The notes: a model not told the origin generated them from the sequence alone. Shown: positions 27,903 through 36,199, numbered from the stretch's first letter. The stretch is DNA of 64,000 bases from Actinorhabdospora filicis (GCF_030269765.1 NZ_BSTX01000001.1:2101571-2165570); one strand, 5' to 3'. Numbers and translations: made by a program.

Positions 27903-29249
27903 ATGCGAACGAAACGCGAACAGGTACAGGCGCAGCGCTTCATCGTCCGGCGCATCATCTCGGCGATGATCAGCGGCGAGCCGGAGACCCTGGACCTGCC
28001 GATGCGCCGCGCCGGGATCGCGGTGTTCGCCGGGGCGATGATCTTCGTGCTGGTCTTCGCCGGTTTCTGGGTGGTGGGCCTGCTGTTCCCCTCGGGCGCG
28101 ACCTCCTGGAAGCAGGAGGGCGCGATCATCATCGAGGAGGAGACCGGCACCCGCTACGTCTACGCCGGCGGCGAGCTGCATCCGGTGCAGAACTACGCGA
28201 CCGCGCTGCTGATCGTGTCCAATGGGGACCGCAAGGTCCACTCGGTGCACCAGGCCTCCCTCAAGGGCACCCCGCGCGGGCGGACCCTGGGCATCCGCGA
28301 CGCCCCGGACGCCCTGCCGACCACCGACCTGTTCGTCTCGCTGCCCTGGCAAACGTGCAGCGCGCCGGACCCGGTGGACCCGACCTCGCGCGACTCCTAC
28401 GTCCTCATCGGCGCTCCCCCGCCACCGGCGGCCGACCTCGGCGGGCAGGGCCTGGTGCTGTCCAACGGCGGCGAGTACTACCTCGTTCTGGGCGCGGTGA
28501 AGTACCTGATCGAGGCCAATGGCCTGCCCGCGCTGGGCACCGCGAAAGAACGCGCGGTTCGCGTCGACGACGTGCTGGTGAATGCGCTGACCACGGGCCC
28601 GGACCTGAAAGTCAAGATCCCGCAGAAAGGCGGTTCGGGCCGCAATCTGGAAGGCGCCGACTACAAGATCGGCGATGTCTTCACCAACAATGGAAAGTTC
28701 TACACGCTGGTCGAGGACGGCCTGGCGCCGATCGGGGAACTGTCGGCCGAACTGCTGGGAACAAAGAAAGTCGAGCTGGCCACCGCGACGGTGACGGCCA
28801 ACATCTCGGCCGCGGTGATCGAGCCGGCCGGGTTCCCGCAGGCGCGCCCCACCGTCCGCGAGGGCCTGGACGGCGGGACGGTCGCGGTCTGCGCCGTCTA
28901 CCGCGACGGCGCGCTGTCGCTGGCCGTGCACACCCCGGTACCTGCGAATCTGTCCATGCAGACGACCGTGGCGCCGATCGGGGACGACAAGACCGCCACC
29001 GCCGACCACGTGTGGCTGCCGGGCGGATACGGCGCGCTGGTGCGCGCCGAGCCGACACCGGAGGCACCCGGCGGAACGGTGTATCTGGTCACCGATCAGG
29101 GCTGGAAGTTCGGGTTGAGCCCGGAGGCGCTGACCGCGTTCGGCTATACGAAACTCACGCCCACGCCGATACCGTCCGCCCTGCTCGCATTGCTGCCCAC
29201 CGGTCCCGAACTCTCTCAGGCGGCGGCGCTGAAACCGGTGGGTTCATGA
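27903..29249 (+). CDS. eccB: Type VII secretion protein EccB
   Basis: A 448-residue protein with the hallmark N terminus MRTKREQVQAQRFIVRRI, one membrane helix at about residues 36-60 (AGIAVFAGAMIFVLVFAGFWVVGLLF), and a long extracytoplasmic domain with the WKQEGAIIIEEETGTRYVY and repeated-fold segments of EccB. It has two cysteines (LPWQTCSAPD and VAVCAVY) that probably form the usual disulfide. AAGGAG precedes the ATG at 27903. It is followed by two helical secretion-type genes on the same strand, which are likely substrates. Confidence 0.96.
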   Translation: MRTKREQVQAQRFIVRRIISAMISGEPETLDLPMRRAGIAVFAGAMIFVLVFAGFWVVGLLFPSGATSWKQEGAIIIEEETGTRYVYAGGELHPVQNYATALLIVSNGDRKVHSVHQASLKGTPRGRTLGIRDAPDALPTTDLFVSLPWQTCSAPDPVDPTSRDSYVLIGAPPPPAADLGGQGLVLSNGGEYYLVLGAVKYLIEANGLPALGTAKERAVRVDDVLVNALTTGPDLKVKIPQKGGSGRNLEGADYKIGDVFTNNGKFYTLVEDGLAPIGELSAELLGTKKVELATATVTANISAAVIEPAGFPQARPTVREGLDGGTVAVCAVYRDGALSLAVHTPVPANLSMQTTVAPIGDDKTATADHVWLPGGYGALVRAEPTPEAPGGTVYLVTDQGWKFGLSPEALTAFGYTKLTPTPIPSALLALLPTGPELSQAAALKPVGS

Positions 29250-29360
29250 CGGGTTCGCGACCTGACGGCGAAGAAAGTACGTCGCGGTAACTTACTTCTT
29301 CCTATGTGGACGGACTTTCACTATCCTATGCGGACAACGCAGGATCAGTGGAGGTATCCG

Positions 29361-29729
29361 ATGGCGCCCCCATCCGCCAGCGGCGACAACCCGTTCGACG
29401 TACACGTCGACCGGATCGTCGCGTTCCAGCCCACCTTCGAACGTCTCGACGCCAGGGTCGTCACCGCGCACAACCAGGTCTCCCCGGCTTCCGCGCAGGG
29501 CCTGGGCTCCTTCCCGCAGGCACAGACGATCATCACCGAGCACACCCGCCTGCTCGCCGAGCTCCTGGCACGCTTGGCCGAGCTCAAGGCGGCCATCGCC
29601 GCCGCCAACACCAAGACCACCATGCTGATCGAGAACTACCGGAAGGCCGAGTCGGCCAACCAGACCAGCGTGGAGGCCCTCATGGGCCCGCTCCTCAATG
29701 TCATCAGCGCCGTCACCCGGAAGGACTGA
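29361..29729 (+). CDS. Helical ESX-associated protein without WxG turn
   Basis: A 122-residue protein beginning at ATG 29361, with a perfect GGAGG 6 bases upstream. Two long helices are visible: VDRIVAFQPTFERLDARVVTAHNQV and ITEHTRLLAELLARLAELKAAIAAANTKTTMLIENYRKAE. There is no W-x-G turn. The size and fold suggest an EspC/WXG-like partner protein. It lies just downstream of eccB and 3 bases before the PPE-like gene, in the place of an EspC- or PE-like chaperone partner, so the two may be secreted as a pair. Confidence 0.72.
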   Translation: MAPPSASGDNPFDVHVDRIVAFQPTFERLDARVVTAHNQVSPASAQGLGSFPQAQTIITEHTRLLAELLARLAELKAAIAAANTKTTMLIENYRKAESANQTSVEALMGPLLNVISAVTRKD

Positions 29730-29732
29730 CAC

Positions 29733-30800
29733 ATGTACTCATTCGAGGCGGCGTCGGCGATCTGGATGGCGGTGCAGCCGGGCGCGCCGGCCGCCAGCGC
29801 GCAGTCCAACTGGATGGCCGCGGCCTCCGAGGCACAGCAGCTCGCGGCGGAGCTGCTGCAGAACCTGGACACGCTGCGCCAGTACTGGTCGGGCGAGGCC
29901 TCCGAGGCCTTCGACAAGTCGATGCGGACGCTGGCCGGTTTCGCCACCGACCTCTCCGAGGACATGGCCAACATGGCCAAGGGTCTCTCGCAGATGTCGG
30001 CGGCGGCGGAGAAGAACCGCGCGCAGGCCATGATCGTCATCGCCACCCACCAGGACCCCCGCCTGCGGTGGCGCGGCGCGATCAAACTCAACCAGCTCAT
30101 GACGCAGACGGGTTCGGAGTACCAGTCGGCGAAGAGCACCTACTGGAAGGAGCCCACCCAGGCTCCCGACAAGCTGCCGCACAAGAACAAGGACAACACC
30201 AGCGTGCGGCCCGACATCCTCCAGGACCCGGGCGAGATCTCCTCCAAGCGCGACCTCTCGTCCAAGATCCCCGACCTGCTGAAGATCCTGCCGATGCTGC
30301 AGGACGGGCTGGGCATCAACCAGCACGAGTTCTCCCCGGGCTCCGACGGCGGCCGGGACTCCATCCCCGCCGGCCCGCTCCCGGTCGGCGCCCTGCCGGC
30401 CGACGATCCGTCGTTCAAGCCGGTGCCCATCCCCGACACCAACTTCACCGAGCCCGAGCCGATCCATCACGGCACGGGCACCACGGGTCTGGCCGGCGCG
30501 GCGCCCACCATCGCGCCGACGACGGGTCTGGCCACCAACGGCGGGGCGATGTCCGCGCCGGGCGGCGGCATGGGCGCGATGGGCATGATGGGCGCGGCCG
30601 GTATGGCCCCGGCGGCCTCCAGCGCGCGTTCGGCGCCCAAGGCGGGCGGTTCGCCGACGGGCCTGTTCGGCCCGCCGATGATGGGCGGCGCGCAGAAGCG
30701 CGAGGAGGACGAGGAGTCGGGTATGCACACCTGGCTCACCGAGGACGACATGGCCTGGGACGGCGACGCCGCCCCTTCGGCGGTGACCGGCCGGGGTTAG
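29733..30800 (+). CDS. PPE/WXG-like type VII secretion substrate
   Basis: A 355-residue protein. The N-terminal helical region (residues 1-150) has an ESX-style turn in LRQYWSGEASEAFDKSM (residues about 48-64), then long helices. The middle is Pro-rich and disordered. Residues 240-320 are Gly/Ala/Met-rich (GGGMGAMGMMGAAGMAP), and the end carries EEDEESGMHTWLTEDDMAWDGD, an acidic W-L-T-E-D-D motif found at the ends of PPE-like proteins near EccB in actinomycetes. No signal peptide. It follows its partner by 3 bases and is closed by a strong terminator. Confidence 0.78.
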   Translation: MYSFEAASAIWMAVQPGAPAASAQSNWMAAASEAQQLAAELLQNLDTLRQYWSGEASEAFDKSMRTLAGFATDLSEDMANMAKGLSQMSAAAEKNRAQAMIVIATHQDPRLRWRGAIKLNQLMTQTGSEYQSAKSTYWKEPTQAPDKLPHKNKDNTSVRPDILQDPGEISSKRDLSSKIPDLLKILPMLQDGLGINQHEFSPGSDGGRDSIPAGPLPVGALPADDPSFKPVPIPDTNFTEPEPIHHGTGTTGLAGAAPTIAPTTGLATNGGAMSAPGGGMGAMGMMGAAGMAPAASSARSAPKAGGSPTGLFGPPMMGGAQKREEDEESGMHTWLTEDDMAWDGDAAPSAVTGRG

Positions 30801-30815
30801 CGGCGAGTTTTCACA

Positions 30816-30842
30816 GGGCCCGGACGTCATGCGTCCGGGCCC
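30816..30842 (+). terminator. Terminator at the end of the eccB unit
   Basis: A perfect 11-bp stem, GGGCCCGGACG, with loop TCATG and complement CGTCCGGGCCC, 15 bases after the PPE-like gene and 9 bases before the LysR stop on the other strand. It probably serves both. Confidence 0.85.
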
Positions 30843-30851
30843 TTGCCGTGT

Positions 30852-31763
30852 CTAGACGGGCGCGCCGACGGTGACCTCGGCGGCCAGCGCGGCGAAGGCC
30901 CGCGCCGCCGCGCTCTCCTCGCCCGCCCGCCAGATCACCCCGTAGCGCACGGGTTCGGCGTCGTGGACGGGGACGTAGGCCACGCCGGGCCGCGCGTGGT
31001 ACTCGGCGGCGTGCGCGGGCAGCAGCAGCGCGCCCTTGCCCGCGGCCACCAGCATCAGCCCCTCCTGCATGTTCGTGATGGCCGGGCCGCGCTCGACGGT
31101 CCGCCCGGAGGGGGTGCGCTCGGGCGCGGCGGCGGCCAGCCGGTAGGGCGGGACGGGCCCGACCAGCGGCAGCAGCGGGACGTCGCCCAGGCTCTCCATG
31201 CCGATCGCGCCGCCCAGAGTGAGCGGGTGCCCGGTGTGGACGGCCAGCACGCGGCCCTCCAGCATCAGCTCCGGCCCGGTGCCCAGGTCGGGTTCCAGGA
31301 CGGGGAACTCGGTGAGCGCGATGTCGTACTCGCCCGAGCGCAGCTGCCCGAACGGGTCGGCCATGGGGACCTCGCACAGCTCGACGTCGAGCCCGGGGTG
31401 GGCGGCGCGCAGTTCCTCGGCGGCGCGCAGGGCGAGTTCGCCGGCGAGGGAGTTGACGAAGCCGACCATGAGGCGCCCGTGGACGCCCTTGGCGGCGGCG
31501 GTCGCGGCCGCGAGGGCGTTCTCCAGTCCCCGGTAGTGGGGTTCGAGGCCGGCGCGCAGGGTCTGGCCGAGCGGGCTGAGGGCGACGCTGCGGCTGGTGC
31601 GGTCGAAGAGGGTTCCGCCGACGCGCCGTTCGAGTTTGGCGATGAGCTGGCTCACCCTGGCGCGGGACAGCATGAGCGTCTCGGCGGTGCGGCCGAAGTG
31701 CAGGTGGTCGGCGAGCACGAGGAAGGCGCGCAGTTCGTCGTTGTCGAGTGATCGGTAAGCCAC
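30852..31763 (-). CDS. LysR-family transcriptional regulator
   Basis: A 303-residue regulator. The N-terminal winged helix-turn-helix (residues 6-64: LRAFLVLADHLHFGRTAETLMLSRARVSQLIAKLERRVGGTLFDRTSR) is followed by the LysR substrate-binding domain (GRLMVGFVNSLAGEL, IALTEFPV). The start is taken as GTG 31763; the frame is open much further upstream but runs antisense to the MFS gene there. It is divergent from an MFS exporter, the classic layout in which a LysR protein controls its neighbour. A palindrome at 31817-31834 lies between them. Confidence 0.9.
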   Translation of the reverse strand: MAYRSLDNDELRAFLVLADHLHFGRTAETLMLSRARVSQLIAKLERRVGGTLFDRTSRSVALSPLGQTLRAGLEPHYRGLENALAAATAAAKGVHGRLMVGFVNSLAGELALRAAEELRAAHPGLDVELCEVPMADPFGQLRSGEYDIALTEFPVLEPDLGTGPELMLEGRVLAVHTGHPLTLGGAIGMESLGDVPLLPLVGPVPPYRLAAAAPERTPSGRTVERGPAITNMQEGLMLVAAGKGALLLPAHAAEYHARPGVAYVPVHDAEPVRYGVIWRAGEESAAARAFAALAAEVTVGAPV

Positions 31764-31816
31764 GCTGAATGGAGCGTTGCGGCGTTCGCCGTTGTTCCCG
31801 GCGGCGGGCCGCAAGA

Positions 31817-31834
31817 TAGTTGCATGGTCAACTA
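31817..31834. promoter_or_regulatory. Candidate operator of the LysR regulator
   Basis: The interrupted palindrome TAGTTGCATGGTCAACTA has 6-base arms (TAGTTG and CAACTA) around 6 bases. It lies in the 87-base gap between the LysR and MFS starts, 17 bases before the MFS ATG. LysR sites are usually interrupted palindromes of this size. Confidence 0.5.
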
Positions 31835-31850
31835 CTTCCTTGGAGTGACC

Positions 31851-33218
31851 ATGAGTAAGCGGGACTGGGGCGTGCTGTTCGTCCTGTGCGGGGCGATCTT
31901 CCTCGAAGGCATCGATGTGGCGATGCTGAACGTGGCCCTTCCGGCGATCCGGGCGGATCTGGGCATGAGCACCGGCGGCCTGCAGTGGGTGATGAGCGCC
32001 TACGTCCTGGGTTACGGCGGTTTCATGCTGCTGGGCGGCCGGGCGGCGGACCTGTTCGGGCGGCGGCGGATGTTCGTGCTGTGGCTGACGGTGTTCATCG
32101 CCTTCTCCGGGCTGGGCGGTTTCGCCTCGGAGCCGTGGATGCTGATCGCGGCCCGTTTCGTGACGGGTGTCGCGGCGGCGTTCATGACCCCGGCGGGGCT
32201 GTCGATCATCACGACGTCCATTGAGGAGGGCGCCAAGCGGGACAAGGCGCTGCTCATCTACTCGGGGACGGCCGCGGGCGGTTTCTCGGTGGGCCTGGTG
32301 ATCGGCGGTCTGCTGACCACTGTGGACTGGCGGCTGGTGTTCTTCGCGCCGGTGGCGCTGGCGGTCGTGATCCTGGTGGCGGCGCTGGCGCTGGTCCCGA
32401 AGGCCGACGCCCCGGAGCGCTCCGGGAACCGGATCGACCTGGCGGGCGCGGTGTCGGTGACGGCGGCGATCGTCCTGCTGGTGCTGGGCGTGGAGCGCGC
32501 AGCCGGGGCCCCGGTGGTCCAGACGGTCGCGACGGTCGCGGCGGGCCTGCTGGCGCTGGCGTTGTTCGCGGCGATCGAGCGCAAGGTGAAGGAGCCGCTG
32601 GTGCGGCTGTCGATCCTGCGGGACGGGCGGCTGCTGCGCGGCAACCTCGCGGCGATGCTGTTCGCGGGCGCCTTCGCCGCCTTCCAGTTCACCGTGGTGC
32701 TGTTCCTGCAGGAGCTGCGCGGCTGGTCTTCGCTGCAGGCGAGCCTGGCGATGCTGGTCATCGGCATCGACGTGATCCTGGCGCCGACGCTGACGGCGAA
32801 GCTGGTGGCCCGCTTCGGCAACGCCCGGGTCGCCGTGGGCGGCCTGGCGGCCGCGGCCCTCGGCTACGCCGCCTTCCTGCCGGTGGCCCCGGACTGGACC
32901 TACGCGGCGATGCTGCCGTCGTTCCTGCTGATCGGGCTGGCGTTCTCGCTGGCCTACGGGCCGCTGACGATCGCGGCGACCGAGGGCGTCCCCGAGGCCG
33001 ACCAGGGCCTGGCCGGCGGGCTGTTCTACACCGCCTTCCAGTTCGGGACGGCGCTCGGCCTGGCGGTGGCGACCACGGCGAACGTCGCGCTGGGCGGCTC
33101 GTCGATGCTGGACGGCCTGCGCGGCGCGCTGGTGGTGCCGGTGGCGATGGCGGTTCTGGCGGCGGTGATCGCGGTGCCGGGCGCGCGGAGCAGGCGGGAG
33201 GCCGTCGCGGTGGCGTGA
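31851..33218 (+). CDS. MFS drug exporter (DHA2/EmrB-QacA-like)
   Basis: A 455-residue transporter with about 14 membrane segments. Diagnostic motifs are present: LDG-type motif C region (FLEGIDVAMLNVALPAI), LQWVMSAYVLGYG, motif A GGRAADLFGRRRMF, RFVTGVAAAFMTPAGLSII, and the late LTIAATEGVPEADQGLAGGLFYTAFQFGTALG. TTGGAG lies 7 bases before ATG 31851, a better start than 31824. The substrate is unknown; control by the divergent LysR protein is likely. A perfect terminator follows the stop. Confidence 0.92.
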   Translation: MSKRDWGVLFVLCGAIFLEGIDVAMLNVALPAIRADLGMSTGGLQWVMSAYVLGYGGFMLLGGRAADLFGRRRMFVLWLTVFIAFSGLGGFASEPWMLIAARFVTGVAAAFMTPAGLSIITTSIEEGAKRDKALLIYSGTAAGGFSVGLVIGGLLTTVDWRLVFFAPVALAVVILVAALALVPKADAPERSGNRIDLAGAVSVTAAIVLLVLGVERAAGAPVVQTVATVAAGLLALALFAAIERKVKEPLVRLSILRDGRLLRGNLAAMLFAGAFAAFQFTVVLFLQELRGWSSLQASLAMLVIGIDVILAPTLTAKLVARFGNARVAVGGLAAAALGYAAFLPVAPDWTYAAMLPSFLLIGLAFSLAYGPLTIAATEGVPEADQGLAGGLFYTAFQFGTALGLAVATTANVALGGSSMLDGLRGALVVPVAMAVLAAVIAVPGARSRREAVAVA

Positions 33219-33225
33219 GGCGTCC

Positions 33226-33255
33226 GGCGGCCCGGGAGGAGACTCCCGGGCCGCC
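33226..33255 (+). terminator. Terminator after the DHA2 exporter
   Basis: A perfect 13-bp stem, GGCGGCCCGGGAG, with loop GAGA and complement CTCCCGGGCCGCC, 8 bases after the stop. Confidence 0.85.
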
Positions 33256-33278
33256 ACACGTCCGTTCGTCCCGTCCTT

Positions 33279-33300
33279 ATAGTTCGATATGTCTAATATC
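33279..33300 (+). promoter_or_regulatory. AT-rich promoter-like segment with a GATAT palindrome
   Basis: TATAGT at 33279-33284 and TAATAT at 33294-33299 are rare AT-rich -10-like hexamers just upstream of the ATG at 33306. GATAT-GTCTA-ATATC (33286-33300) forms a short palindrome. The start site is not defined, and the palindrome may be a regulator site. Confidence 0.35.
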
Positions 33301-33305
33301 TCCAC

Positions 33306-35153
33306 ATGCGGCGTCTCATTCTTCCCGCTCTCACCGCCGTGACCGTCCTGCTCGCCGCTCCCGGAGCCGCGCACGCCGATCACGCTCAGATCCAGGTGAC
33401 CTTCGCGGCCCGCGAGTGTCCCGAATACTCCGACATCATGGCCAACAAGGCCCGCAACAACATCCAGGAATCCCTTGAGGATCTGGGCAAGGACTCCACC
33501 TACGGCAACGGCCAGCCGGTCGACGCCGATCTGGAGGCGCGCGAGAATCCCGCGTGCAAGCCGCTCACCGGCTGGACCCTGACCCTCGGCAACGGCATCG
33601 GCGGCAAGAAGGACGGGCTCACCGTCATCTCCGGCTCACCGGTCGCCACGGTCAAGACCGCCGCCTCCACTCCGCAGCTCGACCCGCAGGGCCGCGCCAC
33701 GGGCAAGACCCTGCGAGGCGCGACCACGCTGACACTGACCGAGCAGCAGTTCAAGGACGCGCAGAACTACCGGCTGACCGCGCAGGGCGGCACCAAGTCC
33801 GACCCCCTGAACACCGCCGACTTCGGCAACAAGTACTCCTTCGGGACCCTGCGCTGCGCCATCGACAACCGCAACGCCGACAACATCGAGTACATCAACT
33901 TCCCCAGCGGCGTCCGGCACGTCTTCTGCTTCTACTACGCGGTGGCCAAGCCGCCCGAGCCCGGCACCATCGTGGTCCGCAAGGAACTGCCCTCGGGCTA
34001 CACCGACTCCGGGACGGCCTTCTACACCGGGAACGTGTCCTACGAGGCGGGCGGGAAGTTCCAGATCGACCTCACCGACGGGCAGCCCAATCAGGTGAGC
34101 TTCCGCCGCAACGCCACCGGAGCCGGTGACGACCCGTGGACGTTCACCGAACACAACACGCCCGGCTGGGACATGCGCTCGCTCACCTGCGCGTCCAGGA
34201 ACGGCGACAGCGTCCCCACCGTCACCGGCAAGACCGCGTCCATCGTCCTGGCCGCCGGGGACACCGTGACCTGCACCTACGTCAACGAGCGGGTCACCAC
34301 CCGGCAGATCACGCTGTTCAAGCGCACCCTCGACGGCTTCGGCGGCCCCTTCAAGATCTCGGTGAAGGGCCCCACCGGGCAGGTCGTCGACCTCGGCGAG
34401 GTGAGCACCACCCAGGAGGGCGTCGGCGTGGAGGCCGGTGGCCGCGACAACCTCCCGGCCGGCGAGTACACCGTCACCGAGATCTTCCCTCAGCCCACCG
34501 CCGCCGGGCACTGGGAGGGCGTCGGCCTCCAGTGCAACGGCGTCGCCAAGCAGCAGGGCCCGGCGCCCGTGACCACCCAGCCGACCGCCAGCTACAGCGT
34601 CTACCTCAACTCCAACAGCGAACTGAACTGCGTCCTGACCAACCGGTGGACGCCCGACGGCTCGATCACGCCCGTCAAGATCACCAAGGGCGGCACCACG
34701 ACGGCCGAGTTCGCCGTCCTGCCCCTGGACGACCCACCGGGCGGCGCCCAGGCCCCGCTGCCGCCGATGCACACCAAGGTCACCACCGACAAGGAGAACA
34801 CCGCCAAGGCCGCGCCGCCCATCGGCGGACTGGCCACCGGCCGCTACACGCTCACCGAACTGGCCATGGACGACGGGCACTGGAAGCTCACCGACGTGTC
34901 CTGCCCCGGCGGCGAGATCGGCCCCGACGGCTCGGTCACCGTCGAGCTCACCGAGGACGCCCCGGACGTCCGCTGCACCTTCACCAACGAGCGCCCGCGT
35001 GAGCCCAGCCCCTCGGTCAAGCCCACCCTGCCGCCCACCGGCGGCAGCGAGGCGCCCCGCCCGCTCACCGTGATCGGGCTCGCCGCCATCGCGGCCGGCA
35101 CGATCGCCTACCTCGCCGCCCGCAAACGCCGGGCGAAACGCGAGGACGCCTAG
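33306..35153 (+). CDS. LPxTG-like cell-wall surface protein with prealbumin/SpaA-like repeats
   Basis: A 615-residue exported protein. Residues 1-25 are a signal peptide (LTAVTVLLAAPGAAHA). The middle contains several beta-rich modules each ending in a Cys plus V/T-N-E-R or N-R-W motif (CTYVNERV, CVLTNRWT, CTFTNERP), the pattern of SpaA/prealbumin-like surface domains. The C terminus has LPPTGG, a hydrophobic helix (LTVIGLAAIAAGTIAYLAA) and a basic tail (RKRRAKREDA), the sortase sorting layout. No sortase is in the window. A role in adhesion or the surface layer is inferred. Confidence 0.83.
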   Translation: MRRLILPALTAVTVLLAAPGAAHADHAQIQVTFAARECPEYSDIMANKARNNIQESLEDLGKDSTYGNGQPVDADLEARENPACKPLTGWTLTLGNGIGGKKDGLTVISGSPVATVKTAASTPQLDPQGRATGKTLRGATTLTLTEQQFKDAQNYRLTAQGGTKSDPLNTADFGNKYSFGTLRCAIDNRNADNIEYINFPSGVRHVFCFYYAVAKPPEPGTIVVRKELPSGYTDSGTAFYTGNVSYEAGGKFQIDLTDGQPNQVSFRRNATGAGDDPWTFTEHNTPGWDMRSLTCASRNGDSVPTVTGKTASIVLAAGDTVTCTYVNERVTTRQITLFKRTLDGFGGPFKISVKGPTGQVVDLGEVSTTQEGVGVEAGGRDNLPAGEYTVTEIFPQPTAAGHWEGVGLQCNGVAKQQGPAPVTTQPTASYSVYLNSNSELNCVLTNRWTPDGSITPVKITKGGTTTAEFAVLPLDDPPGGAQAPLPPMHTKVTTDKENTAKAAPPIGGLATGRYTLTELAMDDGHWKLTDVSCPGGEIGPDGSVTVELTEDAPDVRCTFTNERPREPSPSVKPTLPPTGGSEAPRPLTVIGLAAIAAGTIAYLAARKRRAKREDA

Positions 35154-35158
35154 TCCCC

Positions 35159-35207
35159 AGCGGCGCCCTCATGCCCTCCGGTCGTAGACCAGGCAGAGGG
35201 CGCCGCT
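35159..35207. terminator. Long-loop hairpin between convergent genes
   Basis: Perfect 12-base arms, AGCGGCGCCCTC (35159-35170) and GAGGGCGCCGCT (35196-35207), with a 25-base loop. It overlaps the last codons of the reductase gene and follows the surface-protein stop by 6 bases, so it could end transcription from the left. Confidence 0.45.
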
Positions 35208-35762
35208 CTCCGTCGGCCGCGACCCGGTCAGCGTCCACGAGGCGGCCACACCGTCGGCGAACAGCCGGTCCCCGCCGCCCACGACCTCCGGGCACAGCGT
35301 GATGCTCAGCCGGTCGACCTCCCCGGCCGCCAGCAGCGCCCGGATCACGCTCATGCTGGCCAGGACGACGATGTCGCCCCCCGGCTCCTTCCGCAACCGG
35401 GCGACCACCTCCGCCGGGTCCTCCGCGGTCAACCGCGTGTTGGGAAAGTCGGCCTCGGCGCGGGTGGTGGAGAAGACCACCTTGTCCACCGCCGTCAGCC
35501 ACCGCGAGAACTCCCGGCCGCGCTCATCGGCGTCCGGGTCCTCGGCCACCGCCGGCCAGTAGCTCGTGAAGCCCTCGAAGTTGACCCGCCCCAGCAGCGC
35601 GGTCGTGGCCGGCGAGGTCACCGCGACCATGTGGTCCTGCGCGCCGGAGGTGATCGCGTGCGGCACGATCCAGCCCATGTCGAAGGGCCCGGCGGGGCCG
35701 CAGACACGGCCGTCGAGGGAGAGGGAGAGGTTGGCGATGACGGTGCGGGGTTCGTTGCTCAT
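35169..35762 (-). CDS. RibD C-terminal/dihydrofolate-reductase-like protein
   Basis: A 197-residue protein of the RibD_C superfamily: IANLSLSLDGRVCGP at the N terminus (strand with the SLDG substrate loop), LLGRVNFEGFTSYWP (the GR-x-x-E/F-motif), KVVFSTTRAEADFPNTRL, GDIVVLASMSVIRALLAAGEVDRLSITLCPEVVGGGDRLF at the C terminus. Members reduce pyrimidine or other substrates with NADPH, but most standalone copies in actinomycetes have no known substrate. ATG start at 35762. It converges with the surface protein and has no operon partner. Confidence 0.88.
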   Translation of the reverse strand: MSNEPRTVIANLSLSLDGRVCGPAGPFDMGWIVPHAITSGAQDHMVAVTSPATTALLGRVNFEGFTSYWPAVAEDPDADERGREFSRWLTAVDKVVFSTTRAEADFPNTRLTAEDPAEVVARLRKEPGGDIVVLASMSVIRALLAAGEVDRLSITLCPEVVGGGDRLFADGVAASWTLTGSRPTESGALCLVYDRRA

Positions 35763-35829
35763 GACCACTGGTCGGAGCCCGGCCGGGGATTTCGACACGG
35801 GTCGCGGGAGAAGTTCCAGCGGTGCCCTC

Positions 35830-36072
35830 CCCGCCCCTCCCAAGGCCGGCTCACCACCGCCGACCCGGCCCGCGACGTCCTCGGCGGCTACTTCGCCGAC
35901 CAGCTGCCCGGCGAGCTCGCCCGCCGCCCCCACGGCGCCGCCGCCTCGCCCCGCTACCTGGGCAACCGGCTCGCGCTCCGCGACGGCGACCACACCGGCC
36001 TTCACCGACGACCCCGGCCCCACCTTCCAGGCGGCCCCGGCCGACTTCGAGACCCACTGGCGAACGCACTGA
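35830..36072 (+). pseudogene. Frameshifted C-terminal gene remnant
   Basis: Between the reductase gene and the tRNA, codon bias shows coding in one frame (LTTADPARDVLGGYFADQLP ... YLGNRLALRDGDHT) up to about 35995, then in the next frame (FTDDPGPTFQAAPADFETHW) to a TGA at 36070-36072. Removing one base near 35997-36000 would join them. No start codon with a ribosome site is visible upstream. A pseudogene or a sequencing error are the two readings. I do not recognise the family. Confidence 0.4.
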
Positions 36073-36085
36073 CCCGGGTACGCGA

Positions 36086-36118
36086 AAAGGGCCTCCCACC
36101 GCTGGTGGGAGGCCCTTT
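36086..36118. terminator. Strong terminator next to tRNA-Thr
   Basis: A perfect 15-bp stem, AAAGGGCCTCCCACC, with loop GCT and complement GGTGGGAGGCCCTTT. It lies 6 bases past the tRNA 3' end on the minus strand and ends in TTTTCG in that direction. Confidence 0.88.
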
Positions 36119-36123
36119 CACGC

Positions 36124-36199
36124 TGGAGCCGCCTGTCGGAATCGAACCGACGACCTATTCATTACGAGTGAATCGCTCTGCCGACTGAGCTAAGGCGGC
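36124..36199 (-). tRNA. tRNA-Thr(CGT)
   Basis: A 76-base tRNA read on the minus strand. The acceptor stem is GCCGCCT/AGGCGGC, the D arm AGCTCAGTCGGCAGAGC, the anticodon stem ATTCA/TGAAT with loop CTCGTAA (anticodon CGT, reading the Thr codon ACG), and the T arm GTCGG-TTCGATT-CCGAC. The discriminator is T, followed by an encoded CCA at 36126-36124. The strong hairpin at 36086-36118 follows it. Confidence 0.97.

Noticed and set aside
30852..33383. A LysR protein of 843 residues extended upstream
   Set aside because: The extra N-terminal part lies antisense to the DHA2 exporter and is Arg/Gln/His-rich. The HTH starts right after the GTG at 31763.
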